Shown piece after piece: positions 54,522 through 63,018 of a DNA stretch of 64,000 bases. The translations under genes were made by a program, and so were the position numbers. Within the stretch, counting starts at the first letter, position 1, and every line of letters begins with the position of its first letter. The stretch comes from Paulinella micropora (Eukaryota > Cercozoa > Imbricatea > Euglyphida > Paulinellidae), in contig WBZZ01003655.1 of NCBI GenBank assembly GCA_019918135.1, forward strand, positions 62,001-126,000, read 5' to 3'. The notes below the pieces were generated by a model. The model saw only the letters and a list, made by a program, of their open reading frames with translations, was not told where the DNA came from and made no database searches.

Positions 54522-55499
54522 ATGTCTAGCGACAAGAGACGCAAGCTTGCGCAAGAAGACAAGGGCGGGGGCGGCGCGTCGACGGGCGAACGAGAAAGTG
54601 ATTTGCGGCTCCTCTGCGGACAGCTCTGGGTGCCGAGCGACGACGCGCGCTATGATGCTTTTTTGGCTCTGCCCTGGGCGACCAAGCAAGATTATATCCT
54701 AACCTGCGCGCGAATGGTCGAAACGCTTTCACAGCGCGAGCAGTGGCAGGAACCCGCGTGGGCTGAACAGCTCAGAGGGCGGGTCGAATCATTGAAAGCC
54801 TCCTTGTCCGAGGTACGTAAAAATCCTAGGGACAACGGTCGCTTGCATGAAATGAACGTCGCCCGGGCGCTCGATCGCGTCTGCAGGTCCTGGGGCGGAG
54901 ATCTCTCTGGGGTCCACGTGGTGGACACAGCCGCGCGCGTTCACAGCGGAGGCGCGGATCTGACGGTGCAGGGGCTCTTTAAGGGCGAGGTCCGCGAGGT
55001 CTGGCTAGAGCTCAAATCCAACAGCGCCAACACGCTCGTCGGAACAGCTGCCCTCGAGGCTCTCCTAGCCAAGGCCGCAGCAGCGCCGGAAAGCGGCCCC
55101 CTGGCGGGTGCTGTGCTGTGTGCACAGGGCGCAGTTGCCAAGTGCAGTTCGTTGCCTGAGGTTTATTGGGCTGGCTCGCGCCCTATCATCGTGTTGTCAC
55201 ACCTAGGCAACGAGAGCCCCTGCCCCGATCTGCTCGTGTTGGTAGTCAGGTTTCTGCTTGTGTCGTTGCGGGCTAAAGCGGCAGAGGCAGGAGCAGATAT
55301 TAGCTGTGCAGGCCCGAAGAAGCCCCAGCAGGAAGATAGGGTAAACAGCTTTATGCAAAAGCTGCGTGACGTGAGCGCCATAATCGCGAAACAATCCTCC
55401 AGCTTGAGGTTAGCCGAGAAGCACGTCCAGGCCGCGCGCAAGGCAGGAGAAGGTTTGCTGGGGGAACTGCAAGTGTTTTTAAGCCCGATCGATGAATGA
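54522..55499 (+). CDS. PD-(D/E)XK-like nuclease
   Basis: 325 residues from ATG 54522 (MSSDKRRKL); the upstream open frame is G-run noise. The core fits a restriction-endonuclease-like fold: Glu in GRLHEMNVARALDRV (110), Asp in VHSGGADLTVQGLF (146) and WLELKSN (E163-L-K165). That is the E...D...E-x-K order of the PD-(D/E)XK superfamily. The C-terminal ~70 residues are helical. Family members are resolvases, repair or restriction-like nucleases; which type this is cannot be told. It lies divergent to the D5 gene (54254), so a role in replication or repair is plausible. A double TTTTAATTAAA / TTTTAATAAGA box follows at 55521-55575. Confidence 0.65.
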   Translation: MSSDKRRKLAQEDKGGGGASTGERESDLRLLCGQLWVPSDDARYDAFLALPWATKQDYILTCARMVETLSQREQWQEPAWAEQLRGRVESLKASLSEVRKNPRDNGRLHEMNVARALDRVCRSWGGDLSGVHVVDTAARVHSGGADLTVQGLFKGEVREVWLELKSNSANTLVGTAALEALLAKAAAAPESGPLAGAVLCAQGAVAKCSSLPEVYWAGSRPIIVLSHLGNESPCPDLLVLVVRFLLVSLRAKAAEAGADISCAGPKKPQQEDRVNSFMQKLRDVSAIIAKQSSSLRLAEKHVQAARKAGEGLLGELQVFLSPIDE

Positions 55500-55807
55500 A
55501 CTAGCAGAAGAAACGGAGTGTTTTTAATTAAATCTAAAAGACTGCGAGTTTTTAATAAGATTTCTTTTAATACCTTCTTTGCCCGAGCTCACTGCCGCAT
55601 TACAACGGGCGTGTGTCCGGCTCCCCGACTTAACTTAATGCGGGCCCCGCGGACCTCTGCGGTCCGCGGGCCAAACAAGCAAAGGTGAAGACGGCGCGGG
55701 GGATGGGAAGTGGGGGCGGGGTGCCTCTCCCCCCCCCCCCCCTCCACACCCTGTCAACCGCCGGCGACCCGCTCAAAACCTCCAACTTGCTTTCAAAAAG
55801 GCCAAGC

Positions 55808-56749
55808 ATGCAGGAGAACTGTCTGCCGGAGCGAAGCAAAAAACCCCTGGAAGCCGCCCAAGACGCCACCCAAGACGCCGCCTCGGCAGAGCCCCCGCGC
55901 AAAAAACGTCAACTTGCGCTAGACATCCGTTTGGTGGAGCTGTCCAGCGCTGAAGTACGAGCAGTGCTACCAGACAAGCTGTGTGCCGAGCTCTTCAAGC
56001 TGGCCTACGTGGACATGTCCAAGCTGCCCCGCACGTGGGATCAAGTGCAGACGATTGACCCGCGAGCCCCCGCCTGGGCCAAACTACGCTTCCAGTCGGT
56101 GACTTCACGCGACGTGGCTACTTTCGGGACCGCGTACAAGTTCTCGGGCGTCGTTACGCCCGGTTTCGACCTAACGCCGGGTCTGCTGGAGGCAGGTGCG
56201 CTGCTTGCCAAAGCAATCAGCGGCGAGGAGCGCCGGCTTGTGCGGGTGCATGCTAATCTGTACCCACTTGACGGTCGGAAGGTAGGGCAAGGTCGCATCA
56301 GTTTCCACCAGGACGCCGAGGATGGGCAGGACCTATCGCTTATCGTCTGTTTGTCGATGGGTCCCGCTTCTCTGATAAAGTTCAGGCCCGTGGAGGAGTC
56401 GGACTGCGCAGCCCGGCAGTTGCTGGCCACGTGGCCAGAGGCAGCTTGCCTGACGGCCGGTACGCCGGTCAAGCTGGCGCTGGGTGCAGACAGTGCTACT
56501 ATACCAGTACACGTGTACGCTATGACGGGCCGGGACTTCCAGACACGTCTGCAACACGCCGTAGATGTCCCCGCCGCCAACAAGAACAAGACCAAACGCC
56601 TGCTGCGATCTAAGCCGGCGGAAGTGCGCGCGCTGTATACTCAGCTGCAGAGCCCGACCGCGCAATACACTGGCGTGTTCAGGGCTGCCCAGCACGCGCG
56701 CGTGTCCTGGACCTTTCGTTACGCGGTTGAGAACGAGGGGGCGAGGTGA
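55808..56749 (+). CDS. AlkB-like 2OG-Fe(II) oxygenase
   Basis: 313 residues from ATG 55808; the open frame further upstream is C-tract derived. AlkB-type features in order: HANLYPLDG at 148-156 (N-x-Y), ISFHQDAEDG at 164-173 (H-x-D iron ligands), IVCLSMGPASLIKFR (SLSLG...FR block), VYAMTGRDFQTRLQHAVDVP with the distal His at 250, and a final HARVSWTFRY (R-x5-R for 2-oxoglutarate and substrate). AlkB enzymes remove alkyl groups from DNA or RNA bases; ALKBH2/3-like activity is plausible. N-terminal PRKKRQ is a likely nuclear signal. It could repair viral DNA or reverse RNA methylation marks. Confidence 0.75.
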   Translation: MQENCLPERSKKPLEAAQDATQDAASAEPPRKKRQLALDIRLVELSSAEVRAVLPDKLCAELFKLAYVDMSKLPRTWDQVQTIDPRAPAWAKLRFQSVTSRDVATFGTAYKFSGVVTPGFDLTPGLLEAGALLAKAISGEERRLVRVHANLYPLDGRKVGQGRISFHQDAEDGQDLSLIVCLSMGPASLIKFRPVEESDCAARQLLATWPEAACLTAGTPVKLALGADSATIPVHVYAMTGRDFQTRLQHAVDVPAANKNKTKRLLRSKPAEVRALYTQLQSPTAQYTGVFRAAQHARVSWTFRYAVENEGAR

Positions 56750-56833
56750 GGGTAGGGGGAACAAAAAAAGAGGGTCCTCGTGTAGAGAGCGAGAGAGAGA
56801 GAGGGGGGGGGGGGTGCTATCCTCTTTTCTTTC

Positions 56834-56841
56834 TTTATAAA
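56834..56841 (+). promoter_or_regulatory. TATA-like box
   Basis: TTTATAAA, 66 bp upstream of the ATG at 56907. A G11 run at 56803 lies upstream of it. Confidence 0.4.
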
Positions 56842-56906
56842 TTCTCCTGACTTTTACTTACTAAATCATAGCAGACTTCTTACTCAGTATTGCATGTCCA
56901 AACCAA

Positions 56907-57560
56907 ATGAGCATAAATACTAGTGGCAATGTTAGTTCGCGCACCCGAGCAAAGCGCGCAGCTGCCACTGAGCCAACCGCACTGACTGAGACAAAGCGCC
57001 ACAGACGCAGACGGACACCTGCAACGAGTCGAGCGCGCCGAGCTAGCAGCGGCCAAACCACAGACCTTCCTCCTCAGGGGTCCCCGCCCCCCCTGGGCAA
57101 TGTCCGTACGGGGGTAGCTCCCCCTCCCCGTTCTTCTTCTACGAACCCAGCGAATGCCACCGAGATAGCTTTTGCGACAGAGCTCGACAGTTTCCTAGCA
57201 CAGTCCCACGACGGCTCAGCGCAAAGATTTATGTTTAGTGTGAACGTGAACGATCTGAGCATTGCGAGCTTCCTTGCTGTTTTACAATCGAGAGGGATAG
57301 AAGCAATACCGGACGAGACAGCCGACGACCCTCCGGGCTTGTCGGGCAGCAGTTTGGATCTCCTGCCCGAACTAGAGATTTCCGCCGCTTTTCTGCAAGC
57401 CCCGGGGGCGCCCAAGGAGTGTGCCATCTGTCTGCAGGATTTCAGTGTGGGGGACAAACTGCGGGGCATTCCTTGCGTGCATTATCTGCACCGAGATTGC
57501 CTCGACCGCTGGCTGCGCAGCAACGGTTCCTGCCCCGTGTGTCGCTCTGTGGTGTTCTAG
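56907..57560 (+). CDS. RING-H2 E3 ubiquitin ligase (paralogue 3)
   Basis: 217 residues. It shares with the 41 kb pair an N-terminus (SINTSGNVSSRTRAKR), a middle block (FMFSVNVNDLSIASFLAVLQ, LDLLPELEISAAFLQAPGAP) and a RING-H2 with all eight ligands (CAICLQ, PCVHYLHRDCLDRWLRSNG, CPVC). It is nearest to paralogue 1, which is about 16 kb away in the opposite orientation. The variable region (about 20-80) is rich in Arg, Pro and Ser and likely disordered. A CTTTAATAAAG box follows at 57637. Confidence 0.85.
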   Translation: MSINTSGNVSSRTRAKRAAATEPTALTETKRHRRRRTPATSRARRASSGQTTDLPPQGSPPPLGNVRTGVAPPPRSSSTNPANATEIAFATELDSFLAQSHDGSAQRFMFSVNVNDLSIASFLAVLQSRGIEAIPDETADDPPGLSGSSLDLLPELEISAAFLQAPGAPKECAICLQDFSVGDKLRGIPCVHYLHRDCLDRWLRSNGSCPVCRSVVF

Positions 57561-57774
57561 CGGGGCACGCCGCGCGGCTGCTAGCTTCTCCACACCTTAC
57601 AAGCGCCAAGCCCGCGCAAAGAAAAGTACCAAAACATTTCTTTAATAAAGACTAGCTAGTTTCCTACAAAAGAACGATAAACAGCATCTTGGCGTCAATC
57701 AACGCTACCAGAAAATTCAGTCTGTTCCAGAGCTAGAGCTCTTCTCTTGCCCCCCTTCCCCGAGGTGAAAGTAG

Positions 57775-57798
57775 GGGGGGGGGGTGCCTCCCCCCCCC
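57775..57798. promoter_or_regulatory. G-run/TGCCT/C-run hairpin
   Basis: It ends 60 bp before the F-box gene ATG at 57858. Confidence 0.5.
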
Positions 57799-57857
57799 TT
57801 GCCCCCCTCGCTCCACAGTTGTAAGAGAGGAAGAGAGACTTGTCTTATTTCCATAGC

Positions 57858-59429
57858 ATGTCAGACCCCGAGTCTCGCCGGAAGCGGTTGTGCCAGCGCG
57901 CTCAACAGCCCTCGTGGCTGGCTGCTGATCCGACACTGTGGTCCGTCGTGCTGGCCTTTCTGGGCGAACCCGCGAGTCTGCACACGGCGTCCAAAGTTTG
58001 CAAACTCTGGGCTTCTGTCCTTCAAAAGCGACATTTTTGGCAGAGCCTGCGTCAGGTGTTGGAGCTTGATCTCAGACTGCGCAGCCATTGCCGATTCCTG
58101 TCTTCGCCAGCGGGGCGCGCTTTTCTCGCGGCCGGGGGGTTCTGCTGCTCGTTGGCCCTGAGGGCCGACACCAAAACCAGCACGCCCTCGAACGATTTGC
58201 TGAGCCAGCTTAGGCCCCAGCGACTGCGAGCCAGCGGCGACTACTTAACCAGAGACAAGCTCCGGGCACTGCTTGGCGGAAATCCATCCTTGTCTGTAGT
58301 TTGTATCCAACGGGGACAGCTGGACGACGAAATCCTGTCCCAGTTGCCCGCCTCGGTCCACACGCTCGAGCTGAGACGCTGTTACTGCTTGTACGGAGAC
58401 AAGGTGTCCCTCCTACCGACCTCTTTGCGGCGGCTGGCCCTGCGCCGTTGCGGCGCAGTTGGGTTGGGCGGGTTTACGAGGCTGCTACAGCTTGCGCCGG
58501 GGCTGCTGCACCTAGAGCTCGAGCAATCGATCCATGACGACCTGCCTTGGCTGGCCCAGATCCAAACATTGGCTGGTTTGCAGGGGCTCCGCCTGCGCCA
58601 CTTGCAGAGCGTCACTCGCAACTCTCTCAACCAGCTCTGCCGCGCGCTGCCAGAGCTGGAAGAGCTCGAGGTTTCGCATTGCGGTTTCCTGGAGGTCTCT
58701 CCCACCAATCTGAACGCTCTGCCGAAGCTCTCGCGCCTGAAGTGCCGCGATCTCGACTACCTCACGTACCCCCACGGGCTGCCGGCGGGGCTCACGCACT
58801 TAGAACTCGTCAACGCCGGGTCCCTTGACGACTACTGGCTGCACTCACTGTCACAGCTGAGCTCGCTACAGGAGCTGCACCTCGGCAATTGCAGGAGCTT
58901 CACCGACGCCGGGCTAGCCAGGCTAAGACCTGCAGCACTGCACACCTTGGTACTGACTGACTGCCGCCGACTAACAGACCGGGGGCTCGGTGACCTCGCA
59001 CGCAACCTGCCGGGCCTGCACACGGTGGCCATCCTTGGCTGCAACCGCTTGACCGACGGCGGGCTGCGCCTGGCAGTGCGGCGCTGGCAAGGGCTGCGCA
59101 GCCTCGGGCTAGAGCTCCAGGGCGGGTGTGCCGGCGCGTGGCTCGCCGAACTGCCCAGCGGCCTCCGGCGGTTGCAGCTACTCAACGTGAGCATCCACGA
59201 CTACACGCTAAAGAGCCTGGCACGGTTTACCCGGCTGTGCGAGCTGCGCCTCGAGCTTTGTCAAGAAGTGACTGACGAGGGACTTGTCCACTTAGAACAG
59301 CTAGCGGACCTGAGGTCGCTAGAACTGGGCAGGGCCGGGCAAGTCACCACCGCCGGAGCCGAGCGCCTGGCGCAAGCTCTCGAGCTGCACCAGCTAAGAG
59401 TTTTGCGTGAGCAGGGGGCAAGGGGCTGA
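57858..59429 (+). CDS. F-box / leucine-rich-repeat protein
   Basis: 523 residues from ATG 57858 (MSDPESRRKRL). F-box at about 22-65 (PTLWSVVLAFLGEPASLHTA, then SKVCKLWASV). LRRs span about 150-515 with the cysteine-type consensus (LQELHLGNCRSFTDAGLARL, LVLTDCRRLTDRGLGDLARN). It is a close paralogue of the 18666 gene, with the same HTLEL-RRCY block and overall order, 38 kb away. A probable SCF adaptor, with the LRR face deciding the target. A TTTTAATTAAA box lies 85 bp after the stop. Confidence 0.9.
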   Translation: MSDPESRRKRLCQRAQQPSWLAADPTLWSVVLAFLGEPASLHTASKVCKLWASVLQKRHFWQSLRQVLELDLRLRSHCRFLSSPAGRAFLAAGGFCCSLALRADTKTSTPSNDLLSQLRPQRLRASGDYLTRDKLRALLGGNPSLSVVCIQRGQLDDEILSQLPASVHTLELRRCYCLYGDKVSLLPTSLRRLALRRCGAVGLGGFTRLLQLAPGLLHLELEQSIHDDLPWLAQIQTLAGLQGLRLRHLQSVTRNSLNQLCRALPELEELEVSHCGFLEVSPTNLNALPKLSRLKCRDLDYLTYPHGLPAGLTHLELVNAGSLDDYWLHSLSQLSSLQELHLGNCRSFTDAGLARLRPAALHTLVLTDCRRLTDRGLGDLARNLPGLHTVAILGCNRLTDGGLRLAVRRWQGLRSLGLELQGGCAGAWLAELPSGLRRLQLLNVSIHDYTLKSLARFTRLCELRLELCQEVTDEGLVHLEQLADLRSLELGRAGQVTTAGAERLAQALELHQLRVLREQGARG

Positions 59430-59543
59430 GATGCGGGTTGGAAAGGGCAAGCTTGCCCTTCTTCTTGCAGCTTGTGAGGGAGGGCCGTCAAAAGTCTTTT
59501 TTTTAAGGGTTGTTTTAATTAAACGTTTGTAACTCGGCCAGGC

Positions 59544-59732
59544 CTAGCTTCGCTGTTGTCTGCAATAGCATCTGTTCACAAGCTTACCATCAGGTGCACG
59601 TCGAGCAACGATGACATTGCCTGCTACATAGCGCCATTTTTCGGCGTCGGCGTCTGACACTGCCACGGATTGCGTTTCTGTACTGTTATTCTTTTTTCTC
59701 TTACCGCATCTGCCGCAAGCAAGAGCTGACAT
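59544..59732 (-). CDS. Small CxxC protein
   Basis: 62 residues: SALACGRCGKRKKNNSTETQ and a C-terminal CYCRQQRS. There are two Cys pairs and a basic stretch; no known family. Support comes from context: an ATG directly after a TATA-like TTTATAAA (59736-59743) and a G-run further upstream (59894-59902). It converges with the F-box gene, with TTTTAATTAAA at 59513 between them. The CG-x-CGK-x-KK motif resembles the tail of the 48607 protein. Confidence 0.45.
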   Translation of the reverse strand: MSALACGRCGKRKKNNSTETQSVAVSDADAEKWRYVAGNVIVARRAPDGKLVNRCYCRQQRS

Positions 59733-59735
59733 AGG

Positions 59736-59743
59736 TTTATAAA
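59736..59743 (-). promoter_or_regulatory. TATA-like box
   Basis: A TTTATAAA palindrome 4 bp upstream of the minus-strand ATG at 59732. This is very close, so the transcript leader would be minimal if it is used. Confidence 0.35.
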
Positions 59744-60101
59744 GAGAGGGAGCGTCTTTTCTTCCCTTTTCCCCGTGGCCAAACTACTACTGCTTTGCTG
59801 ATTTCTTTTTTCGTCTTTACTCCTCCTGTACCTGCTCTCTCTAAAAAAATACAGAGAAAGAATAGAAGGGAAAAAAGAACGGGAGGATGGAAGAGGGGGG
59901 GGGAGAAAGGGGGAGGGGAGAGGACAGACCTTTTTCTTTGCAAAGAATTCCTTTGTTTGTCACCCCATGCAAGATTACTCTTAATAGTGTTTTAAACAAT
60001 ACAAGTACATTGTTCTACATCAAACCCAAACACATGAATCTTTAAGGAATGCATAGCGATGCCTTGATTCTCTGTAATAATGCTAACATGCTACTTAGGT
60101 C

Positions 60102-61793
60102 ATGCAGACGACCAAGCCGAAATGCATGCGGCCTCGTTGCGTGTCGAAACGGAGTCCGCTAGTAGAAGAACTGCAAAAATTGAGTAAAGTTACCATGTCA
60201 GCATCGCACTACGATCAACTTCAAGAAATTGACAAACTGGAGAGAAATCTCAATTGGAAGAAAAATCTTTATCGAAAAGAGCTGAACGAAATACGGCAAC
60301 ATATTCAGAACCAAGCCTCCGAACTTTACGTGAATCGAGCAGAACAGCTTGCAAAATGGGAAAAATTCGTGAGGAACATGCTGCCTACGCCCCCCTCAGG
60401 CGCAGAGCTCTCGGGCGCTGAGCTTGTGGTAGAGCTGCAACGCTTGGATGAAGATAAAGCTGAAGACGAATTTGTATTGTGGCCCTCGGAGCAGCAAGGT
60501 CGCGCAATGGACATGCTAGAGCGGGAGTTAAAGAAAACTTACAGCGCAAGCAGCGTCGATGCAGAGATGGGAAAAGTACGGGCTTATCTTCTGGGCGACA
60601 GCTCAGCTCGATACACGAATCCAAGACAAGAAAGACTCAGTGATTGGAAGAGCTTTCTGGAGGATCTCATGTATACGGCCGTGGGTGTTAAGCTCCTGGT
60701 CGCTAAGCTTTCAAATGCTAAACTGGTGGAAGCACTGCGGGGCTTAGATGCAGAAGCTATATCGTCGCCTGACCCGTCAAACCGACGTCTAGCGATAGAC
60801 AAGCTGGAACAAAAGTTGAAGGAAACTTACACGAAAAGAAGCGTCGACGTGAAGCTGGCAAAAGTACGGGGATATATTCGGGCGAACACCTCAGGTATTT
60901 ATGTGGAGCCAGCAAGGAGGCTTGCAAAGTGGAAAACCTTTGTAAACGAGTTTATGCCTGAGCTCCGCAGGGCTGAGCTGGTGGAAGCATTGCGGAACCT
61001 AAGTCATGTTACTATGTCGTCTCCCTACGATGATGATCAAGATCAAGCAATCGACACACTGGAGAAAATTTTACAGGAAACTTACAGCGCGAGCAGCGTC
61101 AAGGATGAGCTGAAAAAAATACGAAGTTACCTTCAGGCGAGAACCTCCAAAGTGTACGTGAATCCAGCAGAAAAGCTTGCAGACTGGGAAGCATTTGTAA
61201 GGGGCATGCTCCCTACGCCACCCTCGGGTGCTGAGCTCACGGGTGCTGAGCTGGTGGCCAAGTTGCAACGCTTGGATGACGACGCTGCTGAAGAAAAAAG
61301 CTTTGTATTGCGGCCCTACGACCAGCAACTTCGAACAGTAAAGATACTAGAGCAGAAGCTGAAGAAAAGTTACAACAAGGACAGCGTCGACAAAGGGCTG
61401 GGAAAAGTACGTGCTTATCTTCTGGCAGAAGGCTCTGTTGGATACACGAATCCAGAGAAGGAAAGACTTAGGGATTGGAAGAGTTTTTTGGAGGATGTCA
61501 TGTACAAGTCCTCGGGTGCTAAGCTCTTGGTTGCTAACCTTTCGAATGCCAAACTGGTGGAAGCACTGCAGGGCTTGGATGCAAACGCTATGTCGCTGTC
61601 CCAGGAGTCGCAACGTCAAGCGATAGGCAAACTGGAGAAGGAGCTAATGAAAACTTACAGGGAAAGAAGCGTTTCTAGAGAGCTGGGAAGAGTCTGGATT
61701 TATGTTCATCAGCCAGAAAGCTCAGCTCGTTCCTGGACGCCACAACAAAGGCTCGAAGAGTGGAATGCCTTTGTGGAGACACTCGCCCCTTAG
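60102..61793 (+). CDS. Six-module repeat protein (two triads)
   Basis: 563 residues made of six modules of about 85-95 residues. Each has AELVxxLxxL, a variable loop, QAIDKLExxLKxTYxxxSVD, LxKVRxYLxxxxSxxYxNP and RLxxWKxFVxxxMP. Modules 1 and 4 share HVTMS-type loops, 2 and 5 share a D-x3-E-x-FVL-x-P loop, and 3 and 6 share a D-A-x2-S loop, so an ancestral three-module unit was duplicated. The modules are helical and may be interaction domains. I do not recognise the family. Codon use is A/T-richer than in neighbouring genes. Unlike most genes it has no G/C hairpin upstream. A further decayed module follows at 61837. Confidence 0.7.
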   Translation: MQTTKPKCMRPRCVSKRSPLVEELQKLSKVTMSASHYDQLQEIDKLERNLNWKKNLYRKELNEIRQHIQNQASELYVNRAEQLAKWEKFVRNMLPTPPSGAELSGAELVVELQRLDEDKAEDEFVLWPSEQQGRAMDMLERELKKTYSASSVDAEMGKVRAYLLGDSSARYTNPRQERLSDWKSFLEDLMYTAVGVKLLVAKLSNAKLVEALRGLDAEAISSPDPSNRRLAIDKLEQKLKETYTKRSVDVKLAKVRGYIRANTSGIYVEPARRLAKWKTFVNEFMPELRRAELVEALRNLSHVTMSSPYDDDQDQAIDTLEKILQETYSASSVKDELKKIRSYLQARTSKVYVNPAEKLADWEAFVRGMLPTPPSGAELTGAELVAKLQRLDDDAAEEKSFVLRPYDQQLRTVKILEQKLKKSYNKDSVDKGLGKVRAYLLAEGSVGYTNPEKERLRDWKSFLEDVMYKSSGAKLLVANLSNAKLVEALQGLDANAMSLSQESQRQAIGKLEKELMKTYRERSVSRELGRVWIYVHQPESSARSWTPQQRLEEWNAFVETLAP

Positions 61794-61836
61794 GTAAGGG
61801 CTACCCCCGCGAGGATATGAAGACGGACGATAGCTG

Positions 61837-62091
61837 GTGAAAGAACTGGAGAGCTTGCCTGATGTAAAGCTGATGTCTGCGTACGACAAAGATCAAGTGG
61901 ACGAGATCGAGAAACTGGAGAAAGAATTGCTGAAGACCTATCGCAGCGACACTGTCCGTAATCAACCGAGGAAAGTACGGCAATATCTTCATTCTAACAG
62001 TTCGAATGGTACGATGGTTGACACAGAAGAAAAGACAGAATGTCTAAGAAGTACTACAGGAAAAAATAATAAAAACAGTGTATCTTTTTAG
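61837..62091 (+). pseudogene. Detached seventh module
   Basis: It encodes LMSAYDKDQVDEIEKLEKEL, then LKTYRSDTVRNQPRKVRQYL, which matches modules 1 and 4 of the preceding gene (44 bp upstream, in a different frame). It then degenerates. It is probably the former next module, separated by a premature stop and frame change around 61793-61835. AATAATAAAAA at about 62066 could be the original 3' box. Confidence 0.65.
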
Positions 62092-62129
62092 CGTGGGGGT
62101 GTCCGGCACAAGAGCCCCATCACCATTCA

Positions 62130-62900
62130 TGGTATGGATGCACGACAACTCCTCCGCTGGTACAATGCAAATAAGAGTTTCAACGTGCCAATATACTTTG
62201 TTGGCCAGTGCCGCGGGCAGCCGCCGACCACACCGCAACTAAGCGGCACGGGTTCCGTTGCGCCCGGGGGGGGGGGCTCAAAGAACAAGGGAAGGGCAAG
62301 GGGCGAGAGAAGAGATAGGGAGACACATTCGGCTAGGATTTGGCGAACTAGACCCGCTGCTCTTTTGTCAACGAAACTTGTCAAATTTCGGGGGTGTGAG
62401 ATGGCTGAAAAACCTAGACTTTGCCGGAAAATTGCAGGCCGTTGCTTCTTCACAAAACGACACCAACGCTCTACAGATGCTGAACATACTTGTATTATTT
62501 TGGCGTGATATAGCTGAAAACCTAAGTTTTGCTGGAAAATTCGGACATGGCCCAAAGCCCAAGCGCCAAACAGAAAACAAGGGCGGCTCGGTACGCGCTG
62601 GCGGCCGCGCAGGGCGACGCCGGATCTAGGTGGTGGCTTGCTTTGCGCTGGGGCCTGCCCTAGAAGCAAACACCTAGCTCCTGCCTAAGCTAAAAGATTT
62701 TTTTTTAATTAAAGCCAGACACTTGAACACGCTGCCGGACGAGTGCGGCGGAGGCTAAGCACTTGCGCTCTGCTCGGCACCGGCGTTTGGGGGTGCGGAG
62801 ACTAGCAAGCATTCCGGCGGGCGTACAAACACAATTGTCCGTCCCCACCGCCTGATCCTCCCGGCTACCTCTTCCTGACCATGGCCCTAAAAAAATGATG
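62130..62900. other. Mixed remnants, no intact gene
   Basis: On the minus strand at about 62205-62275 PPGATEPVPLSCG repeats a piece of the 63.6 kb gene, in inverted orientation. At 62390-62435 and 62505-62550 are two direct copies of a GATATAGCTGAAAACCTAAG-type block related to the MITE family. A TTTTTTAATTAAA box lies at 62698. No supportable ORF. Confidence 0.55.
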
Positions 62901-63018
62901 AGAGGGGGGGGGGTGCCCCGCCCGTTCTATTATGTCATTGTGAGCCAAGCAAAAGCCTGTCTCCTTTGGTCTAACGTATCAAACGCCAAGCTTGCAAATC
63001 CGAATCCGACCAACAAGC

